From Bacteroidetes bacterium RIFCSPLOWO2_12_FULL_37_12 (GTDB taxonomy: Bacteria > Bacteroidota > Bacteroidia > 2-12-FULL-37-12): a stretch of DNA of 64,000 bases. Made by a program: the position numbers and the translations under genes. Numbering within the stretch: the stretch's first letter is position 1; each line of letters opens with the position of its first letter. Below the pieces are notes generated by a model. That model made no database searches. It had not been told where the DNA came from and worked only from the letters and a program-made list of their open reading frames with translations. Of the stretch, positions 43,886 to 52,274 are shown in pieces. The stretch covers positions 79,404-143,403 of the forward strand of contig MEPC01000004.1 in assembly GCA_001769655.1 (NCBI GenBank), written 5' to 3'.

Positions 43886-43926
43886 GGGTATTGTTGGAAT
43901 GTTGGAATATTGGAATGTTGGAATAA
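43886..43926. repeat. octamer TTGGAATG repeat
   Basis: Five imperfect copies of TGTTGGAA/TATTGGAA just upstream of the DUF2723 gene start. Confidence 0.7.
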
Positions 43927-43992
43927 TGAAAAAAGCGCTTTTCAACGAAAATAATCCGGCGAAGTTATGAAAGAAAATGAAAAGTTTATGTA

Positions 43993-44727
43993 TTATCCCG
44001 CTATATCTAACATATCCCTTAAAATTTTGCTCTTTTCCCGACTTACAAGCACTTCGTCACCCGTAGAAAGTTTCAGTTTATATCTTCCGGTAAACCAGAT
44101 AATGACTTCTTTCACCATATTCAGATTTACCATATCACTCCGGCTGACTCTGAAAAAAAACCCTGGTAGTTTTGTTTCAAAATATTCCAATGTTTGAATC
44201 ATAGAAAACGTTTTACCCGATGCATGAATGGTGCAATATCTCCCTTCAATATGAATGAGAGAAATATCATTATAGGAGATAAGGCGGAATCTGTCGGCTT
44301 CGGGTAGTGCAATTTTTTCTGTAGTTGTAGTGAACTCCTTCTTTTGCTTAAATGTTTTAGAATCAGTTTCTATTACTTTATTTCGTTTTAAAATCTTATC
44401 AAAACATTGTTGGAGACGTTCCTGATTGATAGGTTTCAAAAGATAATCCGAGACATTTTGGTCGAATGCCTTCAAGGCATGTTCGGAATAAGCGGTGGTA
44501 AAAACTTTTGCACAATCATTTTCGGTTTTTGCCACTACTTCGATGCCGGTTAATCCGGGCATGTTGATATCGAGGAAGGCAATATCAATGTCTTCGGTAT
44601 TTAGTAATTTAAGCGCTTCGGTGCCGTTAGTGGCAGTCAGAGTTCTTTCAATCCCTTGAATGTTTTGCAATAATCGTTGCATTTTTTGACGAGCGGGTTC
44701 TTCGTCGTCTGCGATGAGTATGTTCAT
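43993..44727 (-). CDS. LytTR response regulator
   Basis: Two-component regulator of 244 residues. Receiver domain at 1-120 with the phospho-acceptor D53 in FLDINMPG, the acidic pair DD near residue 7 and K near 101 (LLKPI). LytTR DNA-binding domain at about 145-244 (SRSDMVNLNMVKEVIIW to YKLKLSTGDEVLVSREK). The usual partner, a LytS/YehU-like histidine kinase, is not adjacent in this window, so the gene is an orphan here. Confidence 0.93.
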   Translation of the reverse strand: MNILIADDEEPARQKMQRLLQNIQGIERTLTATNGTEALKLLNTEDIDIAFLDINMPGLTGIEVVAKTENDCAKVFTTAYSEHALKAFDQNVSDYLLKPINQERLQQCFDKILKRNKVIETDSKTFKQKKEFTTTTEKIALPEADRFRLISYNDISLIHIEGRYCTIHASGKTFSMIQTLEYFETKLPGFFFRVSRSDMVNLNMVKEVIIWFTGRYKLKLSTGDEVLVSREKSKILRDMLDIAG

Positions 44728-44733
44728 TTTTTT

Positions 44734-44780
44734 ACCTCACCCCAGCCCCTCTCCAAAAAAATGGAGAGGGGTGAGAGTGA
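44734..44780. repeat. dispersed CCTCACCCCAGC hairpin, copy 4
   Basis: CCTCACCCCAGCCCCTCTCC, an A-run, then TGGAGAGGGGTGAG; a 10-bp inner stem. It lies upstream of the LytTR gene, 6 bases from its start codon. Confidence 0.78.
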
Positions 44781-44829
44781 CGTTGGTTTGATTTTGAGTT
44801 ATTGAATTATTTTAAATATTTATTTAACA

Positions 44830-45318
44830 CTAAAGAAACGACTTATTAAATTTAAAGGGTAATAAATCAGCTACGGAATCAATGACAATTATTTTTTTTG
44901 TTTTTCCATTTCTTATAAGCACTTTAATCGGGGATTTAAAATATTCTTCATATTCAAGCAAAACCTGCCGGCAAGCGCCGCAAGGTGGCACGGGTACGGT
45001 TGGCTTTTGTTTTCCTTTCGCGGCACAAATAGCAATGGCTGATATAGGAATTGTGGGAAATTGCGAAACGGCAGAAAATACAGCCACTCTTTCGGCGCAA
45101 AGACCGGATGAGTATGCGGCATTTTCCTGATTATTTCCGGTAACAATTTTCCCATTTTTCAATCGAACAGCTGCTCCAACGTGAAAATCTGAATAGGGTG
45201 CATAAGCATTTTTAACAGCGTTTTCCGCGTTTTTTAAAAGTAATTCATCGGTAGTATTAATCTTATCGCTACGGTTGAATACTTTGTATTTTATTTTGAT
45301 TTCTTCGGTCTTGGGCAT
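44830..45318 (-). CDS. cdd: cytidine deaminase
   Basis: Zinc enzyme of pyrimidine salvage that turns cytidine into uridine. Zinc ligands and the catalytic Glu are in SSGLCAERVAVF and VPPCGACRQVLLEY. Start taken at the ATG ending at 45318, giving 162 residues; an in-frame TTG fifteen bases upstream belongs to the promoter. The homotetrameric short form is expected. Confidence 0.92.
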   Translation of the reverse strand: MPKTEEIKIKYKVFNRSDKINTTDELLLKNAENAVKNAYAPYSDFHVGAAVRLKNGKIVTGNNQENAAYSSGLCAERVAVFSAVSQFPTIPISAIAICAAKGKQKPTVPVPPCGACRQVLLEYEEYFKSPIKVLIRNGKTKKIIVIDSVADLLPFKFNKSFL

Positions 45319-45330
45319 AATAAAGGCGGG

Positions 45331-45338
45331 CAAAGGTA
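45331..45338 (-). promoter_or_regulatory. cdd promoter -7 element
   Basis: TACCTTTG on the minus strand, 12 bases before the cdd ATG, implies a leader of about eight bases. Confidence 0.6.
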
Positions 45339-45407
45339 CGGATTATGACTGAGATAACAGTTGCATTCCAGTGCACCACTATCAACCGCCAATTCCTAAC
45401 AACCCTC

Positions 45408-46013
45408 TCAGTATATTATCAACTCCTTAAAAAATTTAAGAAAAACAGGACTTTCGGAAATTCCTATAATTTTTGCAATTTCCAGAATTTCATTTTTTTC
45501 TTTTGTAGAAACTTTACGGGGTTTGATTTCATTTTCATCGGTAAAAAATAAAAATGCAATAAATCTTACAAAAAAGTAGGGAGCATCCAACACTTCTTTT
45601 GATAAGTCAACATGCGTCAATTCTTTTTTCCCGCGTTTTGCAGAAAATGCCATTCCATTACCTGAGTGAACCTCAAGACAGTAACGGATAAGTTCCAGAA
45701 ATTTCTTTTTCCAATGCCCGATACGTTTGATTAAAAATTTCATGGATAGAATTACCGGGTCCGGTTCAAAAAAATACCTGCCGGTTGATAACATTCTCGC
45801 TTTTTTATTTAACTCCCATTCTTCCGATAAGCTGATTTCATCGTTGGCAAGCGCCATTAAAATCATAGGAGTCAGAAAAACAAGTCCCAGAAAATCATGA
45901 TCATTCACGTCAAGTCCTGACGCTGACTTACGTATAAATTCTGATTTTAGCTGGTGAACTTTCTGACGGATAGATTCGTCTTCCATTAAAATCCGGATGT
46001 CATTTTCAGTCAT
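45408..46013 (-). CDS. unknown cytosolic protein paired with a regulator
   Basis: A 201-residue protein with no signal peptide, predicted all-helical. The segment LTPMILMALANDEISLSEEW to LSTGRYFFEPDPVI is faintly like TerB-type helical domains (acidic DE-x-S-x-E turn), but this is weak. Its start is one base after the stop of the winged-helix regulator gene, so they are co-translated. A target or partner of that regulator is likely. Confidence 0.6.
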   Translation of the reverse strand: MTENDIRILMEDESIRQKVHQLKSEFIRKSASGLDVNDHDFLGLVFLTPMILMALANDEISLSEEWELNKKARMLSTGRYFFEPDPVILSMKFLIKRIGHWKKKFLELIRYCLEVHSGNGMAFSAKRGKKELTHVDLSKEVLDAPYFFVRFIAFLFFTDENEIKPRKVSTKEKNEILEIAKIIGISESPVFLKFFKELIIY

Positions 46014-46014
46014 G

Positions 46015-46308
46015 TTAAGCCGCTTTAATATAATTCTGTAACGCTTTCACATAATTTCCAAAAGCTTCCATGCCTGTGTCATTGATCCGGCAGATGGTTA
46101 CGGGCTTGTTTTCCCGGAATTTTTTGGTGACTGTTAAATACCGCTCTCTCTTCAAAATGTTGATTTGAGCGCTGAGGTTACCGGATGTTGCCTTGGTAAC
46201 TTCTTTCAGATAATTAAACTCTGCCTGTTCCTCAGCTACCAGAATTGACATGATAAACAACCGGAGTTGTGAGTGTAATAAAGGGTCTAGTTCTCTGTAA
46301 ATTTTCAT
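46015..46308 (-). CDS. winged-helix transcriptional regulator
   Basis: A 97-residue DNA-binding protein of the short ArsR/MarR-like winged-helix group: LDPLLHSQLRLFIMSILV, then the recognition helix TKATSGNLSAQINILKRERYL and the wing KKFRENKPVTICRIND. No cysteine metal site is seen. It is first in a two-gene unit with the 201-residue protein and may control it. Confidence 0.82.
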   Translation of the reverse strand: MKIYRELDPLLHSQLRLFIMSILVAEEQAEFNYLKEVTKATSGNLSAQINILKRERYLTVTKKFRENKPVTICRINDTGMEAFGNYVKALQNYIKAA

Positions 46309-46410
46309 GATACAAAATTGTTAAGAAATTGTTAAATTGTTACTATTTGTTATTAAGTTTTTACCAACATATTTATTAACATTCTACAAAATTGGAAATG
46401 CTGAAGCAAT

Positions 46411-47022
46411 TTAAAGATTGTAATACAAGCCGAAATAAGGATTAAAATATTCAAATTTGTTTTCTCCCGCTTTACTCCTCAGTCCTTCAATCTGCACATC
46501 TAAATATTCAGAAACATATATTCCAATTTTCTGATGAAAATTCCATGAAATGGTAATTCCTGGTTTTACCCCCAAAAGCAGGAAGGTCTTATTTGTCAAA
46601 TCGGGCAAGGGAGAATATCCTTCCGGGAGCTGTTCTGATTTTATATCTATCATACCAACGCCGCTATACACAATTAATGGAAAACCACATTGCAGAGAAC
46701 GTATTTTCAGAAAATCTGCCGTCAAATAATAACCTCCCCCAATCGAATGGGTAGTTGCATCAAGATTTTGTGTAAAGGTGCTTTTCACAGTGGGATCATC
46801 AATTTGTCTGCATCCCATGCTTCGTGAAAATATTCTGAAATGCCGGTTATAATCAAAAATAAAACCGGGCGATGAGGTCTGGTACCACAAATTAACCTGG
46901 TTGGTTGGCGGCATCCATGAATATCCGGCACCGATTTTTTGTCGGAAAATATCTTCTGAAGTTTTAGTATGTGCGTTAAACCAAAGAAGAACGGTTACGA
47001 TTGATAAAAGGATTGTTTTCAT
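46411..47022 (-). CDS. exported protein, possible small beta-barrel
   Basis: A 203-residue protein with signal peptide 1-19. The mature part alternates polar and hydrophobic residues with many aromatic and glycine residues (GAGYSWMPP, SIGGGYYLTADFL, GVKPGITISW, YFGLYYNL), as in small outer-membrane barrels. The C-terminus is not Phe. No family recognised. Confidence 0.6.
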   Translation of the reverse strand: MKTILLSIVTVLLWFNAHTKTSEDIFRQKIGAGYSWMPPTNQVNLWYQTSSPGFIFDYNRHFRIFSRSMGCRQIDDPTVKSTFTQNLDATTHSIGGGYYLTADFLKIRSLQCGFPLIVYSGVGMIDIKSEQLPEGYSPLPDLTNKTFLLLGVKPGITISWNFHQKIGIYVSEYLDVQIEGLRSKAGENKFEYFNPYFGLYYNL

Positions 47023-47113
47023 ATATTATTGACAAGTTGAAAATGAAAAATATTATTTACTGTTTAGCTCTATGTGTTTTTCTAATGTGTCTATGTGCCT
47101 ATGTGGTAAAAAT

Positions 47114-47593
47114 TTAATTAATAACTTCTCCAGGGATTGACCAATCTACCGGACTTTTCAATGCCATTTTTAGTTTTTCCTTAAAATCCGTTCTAAAGTT
47201 TTCAAATTCCTCTTTTCCGGATCTCTCAAAAAATAATTTTACGTTGTTGGATTCCATAGAAAGCAACTTTCTGTTGCACATCAAAACATCATTTCCTTCG
47301 GACAGATTACATTCAAATTCGTAAGTAGTTCCAACCGGCTCAGGGAACACGTTGCTTTTGTTATCTTCTACAATTAACAAAAACCTGCAGTGGTCAAGCC
47401 ATTTTACTTTATAACGATTCTGATGATATTGTCCTGTGGTCAGGTTAGAATAACTTATCGCTGTTTCCTGTTGAATTTTCAGATATGAATTCCCGTTTTG
47501 GGTTTTCCAATATCCATTAACCTGAAAAATTTTGCTTCCGGTGTTTTGCAGGAACATGCCTGACAAAATAACCAACAGAAATGATTTAATCAT
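47114..47593 (-). CDS. exported protein of unknown function
   Basis: A 159-residue protein with a short signal peptide (1-17). The mature part is beta-rich at first (GYWKTQNGNSYLKIQ), lipocalin-like in feel, with two cysteines, and ends with a helix. No family recognised. Its upstream region contains nine TTTA repeats beginning 33 bases from the start codon, where a promoter should be. Confidence 0.55.
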   Translation of the reverse strand: MIKSFLLVILSGMFLQNTGSKIFQVNGYWKTQNGNSYLKIQQETAISYSNLTTGQYHQNRYKVKWLDHCRFLLIVEDNKSNVFPEPVGTTYEFECNLSEGNDVLMCNRKLLSMESNNVKLFFERSGKEEFENFRTDFKEKLKMALKSPVDWSIPGEVIN

Positions 47594-47625
47594 AATTCTT
47601 ACATGTTAATTGATTGGTTAAACAA

Positions 47626-47662
<37 letters not shown>

Positions 47663-47944
47663 TGGTCGCTTCTACCGTGTCTGCAAACCTCTTTTGCGCA
47701 CATACACCCATTCCGTTTCATCATAACAATTTATCCGCTTCACGAGATAAATTCCGTTTTTACCCTCCTCCCCTGCTTTCGGTGAGAAGAATAATTTTCT
47801 GAAAAATTTTCTTAACGTTTTCATAATCAGGTTTATTTTATAAATGAGTTAAATAAATAAATTAGTTTGTAATATAAATTATTCTACAAATATAAACTAC
47901 TCTATTTTAAAAAGCAAGCTTTTGGGTAAAAAAAGTTATCCACA

Positions 47945-47975
47945 TTTATTATTTCACTTTATTTACTTATTTTTG
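47945..47975 (+). promoter_or_regulatory. rfbA promoter
   Basis: TTTA (47945-47948), a 19-base spacer and TATTTTTG (47968-47975), near-consensus for TTTG-N19-TAnnTTTG, 18 bases before the rfbA ATG. Confidence 0.65.
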
Positions 47976-47993
47976 CACGATAAATAAAAAAAC

Positions 47994-48866
47994 ATGAAAG
48001 GAATCATACTTGCCGGTGGATCCGGTTCACGGCTTTATCCATTAACTTTAACCATAAGCAAACAGTTAATGCCTATTTATGATAAGCCCATGATTTATTA
48101 TCCGCTATCTACATTAATGATGGCAGGTATAAAAGAAATACTGATTATTTCGACTCCACGAGACCTCCCATTTTTCAAAGAACTGCTTGGTGACGGACTT
48201 AAATTAGGAATGAAGATTTCTTATATTGAACAACCCATACCTAAGGGGCTTGCTCAGGCATTTACGCTTGGCGCCGACTTTTTAGGAAAAGAAAATGTAT
48301 GCCTGATACTTGGAGATAATATTTTTTATGGAGATGGTCTTATTAAAACATTGCAGGATACTCGTAACTCCATTGAAAAAAACAAGGGCGCCGCAGTTTT
48401 TGCTTTTCATGTTTCCGATCCTCAACGCTACGGTGTAGTAGAAATGGACTCAGTAAATAAAGTTGTTTCCCTAGAAGAAAAACCTGCCCACCCTAAATCC
48501 TCTTTTGCTGTACCCGGATTATATTTTTATGACAATTCAGTCGTAGATATATCGTTAAACCTTAAACCTTCTCCCCGTGGTGAATTTGAAATTACAGATG
48601 TGAATCAGGAATTCTTAAATAGAAAACAATTAAAAGTTTATAAAATGAACCGGGGAACCGCCTGGTTAGATACCGGTACTCACAGTTCCCTCATACAGGC
48701 AGGTAATTTTGTTCAGATAATTGAAGAACGGCAGGGATTAAAAATAGGATGTATTGAAGAAATTGCTTTCCGGATGAATTTTATAAACAAAGAGCAATTG
48801 AATACCCTGGCTCAGCCATTGGTTGCCAGTGGATATGGAAAGTATTTACTAGCGCTTACCAAGTGA
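47994..48866 (+). CDS. rfbA: glucose-1-phosphate thymidylyltransferase
   Basis: First step of dTDP-rhamnose synthesis: dTTP and glucose-1-phosphate give dTDP-glucose. The N-terminal pyrophosphorylase motif [14 protein letters not shown], the PKGLAQAF and [10 protein letters not shown] segments, and EEKPAHPKS are all present; length 290 is typical. rfbD follows at once. The intermediate genes rfbB (dehydratase) and rfbC (epimerase) are not here. Confidence 0.96.
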   Translation: MKGIILAGGSGSRLYPLTLTISKQLMPIYDKPMIYYPLSTLMMAGIKEILIISTPRDLPFFKELLGDGLKLGMKISYIEQPIPKGLAQAFTLGADFLGKENVCLILGDNIFYGDGLIKTLQDTRNSIEKNKGAAVFAFHVSDPQRYGVVEMDSVNKVVSLEEKPAHPKSSFAVPGLYFYDNSVVDISLNLKPSPRGEFEITDVNQEFLNRKQLKVYKMNRGTAWLDTGTHSSLIQAGNFVQIIEERQGLKIGCIEEIAFRMNFINKEQLNTLAQPLVASGYGKYLLALTK

Positions 48867-48868
48867 GC

Positions 48869-49753
48869 ATGCAGAAAAAAAACATACTTGTTACCGGGTG
48901 TAACGGACAATTAGGGAGTGAAATAAGATTGCTTGCAAACAATGCAATACCCGGATTTAATTTTTTGTTTGAGAATCATATTTCTCTTGATGTTATTAAT
49001 ACGCCTTTACTTGCCAGGTATTTTGATGAACACCCTATTGATTACTGTATCAATTGTGCCGCTTACACTTCTGTGGATAAAGCCGAATCGGAGCCGGATA
49101 AGGCATTTCTGATTAATTCAACCGCCCCTGGAAAATTAGCCAGAATTTGCGAATCAAAAGGAACCTTTTTCATTCATTTTTCCACTGATTTTGTGTTTGA
49201 TGGAAACCATTCAATACCATACAAAGAAAATGATACCCCAAATCCAATTAGCATTTATGGAAAAACAAAAGAGAACGGGGAGCAAGAAGTGATTAAAGCA
49301 GGCGGCAATTTTTTAATCATCAGAACCTCATGGGTGTATTCCTCTTTCGGATTAAACTTTATAAAAACCATTCTACGGCTTGCCAGGGAAAAAAAAGAAA
49401 TTGGAGTGGTATATGACCAGACAGGATGTCTTACGTATGCCAGTGACTTAGGAAAAGCAGTTGTCAAGATTGTACAGTCCATTGACAAAAATCCAGAACT
49501 ATCAAAAAACAGAACCGGAATTTACCATTATTCAAATGAAGGAATTACCAGCTGGTACGATGTGGCACATGAGGTCGTGAAAAAATCTGGCTTGAAATGC
49601 AAAGTAAATCCCATAGAAACTCATCAATATCCTACACCGGCAAAAAGACCTGCCTATTCCGTTTTAAATAAATCAAAAATCAAAGATACTTTTGGGATTC
49701 AAATTCCGCATTGGGAAGAGAGTTTGGATGTGTGTTTGAAAATACTTGTGTAG
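48869..49753 (+). CDS. rfbD: dTDP-4-dehydrorhamnose reductase
   Basis: Final step of dTDP-rhamnose synthesis, an extended short-chain reductase. NADPH loop NILVTGCNGQLGSEI, INCAAYTSVDKAE, STDFVFDG and the YGKTKENGE motif with catalytic Tyr and Lys. Start at the ATG at 48869; a GTG at 48863 overlapping the rfbA stop is an alternative that adds two residues. About 294 residues. Confidence 0.94.
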   Translation: MQKKNILVTGCNGQLGSEIRLLANNAIPGFNFLFENHISLDVINTPLLARYFDEHPIDYCINCAAYTSVDKAESEPDKAFLINSTAPGKLARICESKGTFFIHFSTDFVFDGNHSIPYKENDTPNPISIYGKTKENGEQEVIKAGGNFLIIRTSWVYSSFGLNFIKTILRLAREKKEIGVVYDQTGCLTYASDLGKAVVKIVQSIDKNPELSKNRTGIYHYSNEGITSWYDVAHEVVKKSGLKCKVNPIETHQYPTPAKRPAYSVLNKSKIKDTFGIQIPHWEESLDVCLKILV

Positions 49754-49798
49754 TGGTAACCATAACTGTTTGCTGTTTAAATCAAAAAATAAAAATTC

Positions 49799-50641
49799 AT
49801 GAATGTTCTTATTGCCGATAGTGGTTCAACTAAAACCGATTGGGTTTTTATTTCCAGCGCCCATAAAAAATATTTCGACAGTTCGGGATTAAATCCATAT
49901 CTGATGTCCTTGGAAACCATTGAAATACAATTAAAAAAAGCAATAACCTCATTTATAAAAAATGAAAAACCGGATCGCGTTTATTTTTACGGTGCAGGAT
50001 TTTCTACTATTGAACATTGCCGGAAAATGAGAAAAATTCTTTGCAAAATTACAATGACTCTGATTGTTGAAGTGCATCATGATATTTTGGGAGCCGCCCG
50101 CAGTGTTTGCAGAAATGAAAGTGGAATAGTATGCATTCTTGGCACGGGCTCAAATTCCTGTTTATTTGATGGAGAAAAAATAAGTATGCAGAAAGGCGGA
50201 TTTGGTTATTTATTAGGAGATGAAGGAAGCGGTTCATTTATGGGAAGAAAATTATTATCGGAAATGTTAAATGATAATTTACCGACTTCCATCATTAGTA
50301 AGTTTGAAAAATTTTCCGGAATGAAATTAGATATGATCAGAAAACAAACTTATAATACATCAACTCCTTCCTCCTATTTGGGAAGTTTTACTCCGTTTAT
50401 TAAAAAAAATCTGAAAGTTAAATTCATCCGTAAAATAGCTGTGGAATCACTGGAAGAATTTTTAGAGAATACAGTACTCCGTTATCCTGGCTATAAAAAA
50501 TTACCGGTGCATTTTGTGGGTTCTGTAGGATATTATTTTAAGAAAGTATTAGCGGATGTTTGTAAAAAACACAAACTTAAGATGGGTAGAATTATTAAAA
50601 AACCAATAGATGGATTGGTACGATTTCATAGTGAATCGTAA
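49799..50641 (+). CDS. BadF/BadG-type ATPase, N-acetylglucosamine kinase-like
   Basis: A 280-residue sugar-kinase-fold protein. Phosphate motifs: ADSGSTKTDWVFI at the N-terminus, CILGTGSNSCLFDG in the middle, GGFGYLLGDEGSGSFMGRKLL after it. This set fits GlcNAc kinase/BadF-BadG ATPases of the ASKHA superfamily in Bacteroidota. It may phosphorylate amino sugars from cell-wall recycling; murA nearby uses the same sugar pool but lies on the other strand. No cysteine iron-sulphur motif is seen. Confidence 0.82.
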   Translation: MNVLIADSGSTKTDWVFISSAHKKYFDSSGLNPYLMSLETIEIQLKKAITSFIKNEKPDRVYFYGAGFSTIEHCRKMRKILCKITMTLIVEVHHDILGAARSVCRNESGIVCILGTGSNSCLFDGEKISMQKGGFGYLLGDEGSGSFMGRKLLSEMLNDNLPTSIISKFEKFSGMKLDMIRKQTYNTSTPSSYLGSFTPFIKKNLKVKFIRKIAVESLEEFLENTVLRYPGYKKLPVHFVGSVGYYFKKVLADVCKKHKLKMGRIIKKPIDGLVRFHSES

Positions 50642-50651
50642 ATAGTTGCCA

Positions 50652-51956
50652 TTAAACCCTTCTGATATCTGCCCCTAAAGCTCTGAGCCGGCCATCAATG
50701 TCCTGATAGCCCCTGTCAATCTGGTCAATATTCAGAATGGTGCTTTTACCGGAAGCCGATAGTGCGGCAATAAGCAATGACACACCGGCTCGAATATCGG
50801 GTGATGTCATTTCAATGCCTCGTAATGGTATTTGTTTATCAAGTCCGATGACGGTGGCACGGTGAGGGTCGCATAAAATAATCTGTGCACCCATGTCAAT
50901 CAGTTTATCTACAAAGAAGAGTCGGCTTTCAAACATTTTTTGATGAATAAGAACGGTTCCCTTTGCCTGAGTGGCAACAACCAGGATGATGCTAAGCAAG
51001 TCGGGAGTAAGTCCTGGCCATGGAGCGTCAGCGATGGTTAATATGGATCCATCAATAAAAGTATCCACTTCATAATGTGGTTGCGAGGGAATAAAAATAT
51101 CATCCCCAATTAATTGATACTTTACACCTAATCTTTCAAAAGTTCTGGGAATTATACCTAAATGTTGAAAACAAACATTTTTTATAGTTAATTCGGAGCC
51201 AGTCATAGCGGCCATACCTATAAAACTTCCTACTTCAATCATATCGGGAAGAAGGGTGTGTTCACATCCATGTAATTCATTTACGCCGTCTATCGTTAAG
51301 AGATTAGAACCAACTCCTTTAATTTTTGCACCCATTCGTATCAGCATGTTGCAAAGTTGCTGGATGTATGGTTCACAAGCCGCATTGAAAATTGTTGTAG
51401 TTCCTTCAGCAAATACAGCCGCCATCATCACATTGGCTGTACCCGTGACGGATGCTTCTTCCAGCAAGATAAAACATCCTTTTAATTTTTTAGCTGAAAC
51501 GGTGTAAAAACTTTCTTCGGTTGAAAATTGAAAGTTAGCGCCTAATTTTTCAAAGCCAAGAAAGTGAGTATCCAATCTTCTTCGTCCGATTTTATCGCCT
51601 CCCGGTTTAGGAATAAATCCTTTACCAAAACGGCCAAGCAATGGACCAACAATCATAATCGAACCTCTTAATGCACTTGCTTTATTTTTAAATTCATCGC
51701 TTTGAAAGAAGTCAAGATGTATTTCTTTGGCAGTAAACGACCAGGAAGATTTATTGATTTGTTTTACCGTAACCCCAAGACGTTCCAATAGATTGATTAA
51801 TTTCTGAACATCCTGAATAGCTGGTATGTTATGAATAATTACTTCTTCAGGTGTTAGCAGAACAGCAGAGATGACCTGCAATGCCTCATTTTTTGCTCCT
51901 TGAGGAATGATTTCGCCTTTTAAAGGATTGCCGCCTGTTATTTCGAATGCCGCCAT
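50652..51956 (-). CDS. murA: UDP-N-acetylglucosamine 1-carboxyvinyltransferase
   Basis: First committed step of peptidoglycan synthesis: adds enolpyruvate to UDP-GlcNAc. Start set at the ATG ending at 51956 (434 residues, MAAFEITGGNPLKGEI); an upstream ATG at 51995 would translate the GGTATAGGG repeat. The inverted alpha/beta domains and the ANVMMAAVFAEGTT and RGYQDIDGRLRALGADI segments are typical. The active-site loop reads KPGGDKIGRRRLD, so the usual catalytic Cys is Asp (residue 121), a change known to block fosfomycin. DUF4290 lies just upstream, as in other Bacteroidota. Confidence 0.94.
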   Translation of the reverse strand: MAAFEITGGNPLKGEIIPQGAKNEALQVISAVLLTPEEVIIHNIPAIQDVQKLINLLERLGVTVKQINKSSWSFTAKEIHLDFFQSDEFKNKASALRGSIMIVGPLLGRFGKGFIPKPGGDKIGRRRLDTHFLGFEKLGANFQFSTEESFYTVSAKKLKGCFILLEEASVTGTANVMMAAVFAEGTTTIFNAACEPYIQQLCNMLIRMGAKIKGVGSNLLTIDGVNELHGCEHTLLPDMIEVGSFIGMAAMTGSELTIKNVCFQHLGIIPRTFERLGVKYQLIGDDIFIPSQPHYEVDTFIDGSILTIADAPWPGLTPDLLSIILVVATQAKGTVLIHQKMFESRLFFVDKLIDMGAQIILCDPHRATVIGLDKQIPLRGIEMTSPDIRAGVSLLIAALSASGKSTILNIDQIDRGYQDIDGRLRALGADIRRV

Positions 51957-51987
51957 AGGGGTATAGGGTATAGGGATCAACTCAAAA

Positions 51988-52033
51988 GACCTCACCCCAG
52001 CCCCTCTCCAAAAAAATGGAGAGGGGGAGGAGA
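51988..52033. repeat. dispersed CCTCACCCCAGC hairpin, copy 5
   Basis: CCTCACCCCAGCCCCTCTCC, an A-run, TGGAGAGGGGGAGG. Faces copy 6 across about 80 bases. Confidence 0.78.
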
Positions 52034-52110
52034 TTTGTTATGTGTAATCTAAAGTTTGTGAAAAACATTGATAATGAACTCAATTTATAGCTTTCACTTG
52101 ACGGATTCTT

Positions 52111-52150
52111 TGCCCCTCTCCATTTTGGAGAGGGGTTGGGGTGAGGTTTT
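52111..52150. repeat. dispersed CCTCACCCCAGC hairpin, copy 6 (reverse)
   Basis: TGCCCCTCTCCATTTTGGAGA then GGGGTTGGGGTGAGG; opposite orientation to copy 5. Confidence 0.78.
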
Positions 52151-52161
52151 TAAAAAATATC

Positions 52162-52227
52162 GAATATTGAACAAGGAATATCGAATTTCGAAGTACTTCA
52201 ACATTCGATATTCCTTGTTCGATATTC
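52162..52227. repeat. 25-bp inverted repeat
   Basis: 52162-52186 (GAATATTGAACAAGG...) and 52203-52227 are reverse complements with one mismatch, around a 16-base loop that itself contains the palindrome GAAGTACTTC. Confidence 0.85.
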
Positions 52228-52233
52228 ATTATT

Positions 52234-52274
52234 TCTTATACCCTATACCTTTTACCCTATCCCTTATACCCTCC
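52234..52274. repeat. TATACCC units
   Basis: Four CCTATACC/CCTTATACCC units overlapping the 3' end of the DUF4290 gene; complementary to the units at 51957-51975. Confidence 0.65.

Larger units (their letters stand above)
51957..52256. other. 300-base repeat-filled spacer upstream of murA
   Basis: Contains GGTATAGGG units (51957-51975), two dispersed hairpins in opposite orientation, a 25-bp inverted repeat and TATACCC units. No supported gene is seen; an open frame at 52068-52391 consists of these repeats. Confidence 0.7.

Noticed and set aside
51957..51995. N-terminal extension of MurA
   Set aside because: The 13 extra residues are a translated GGTATAGGG repeat; the family start is the internal ATG.
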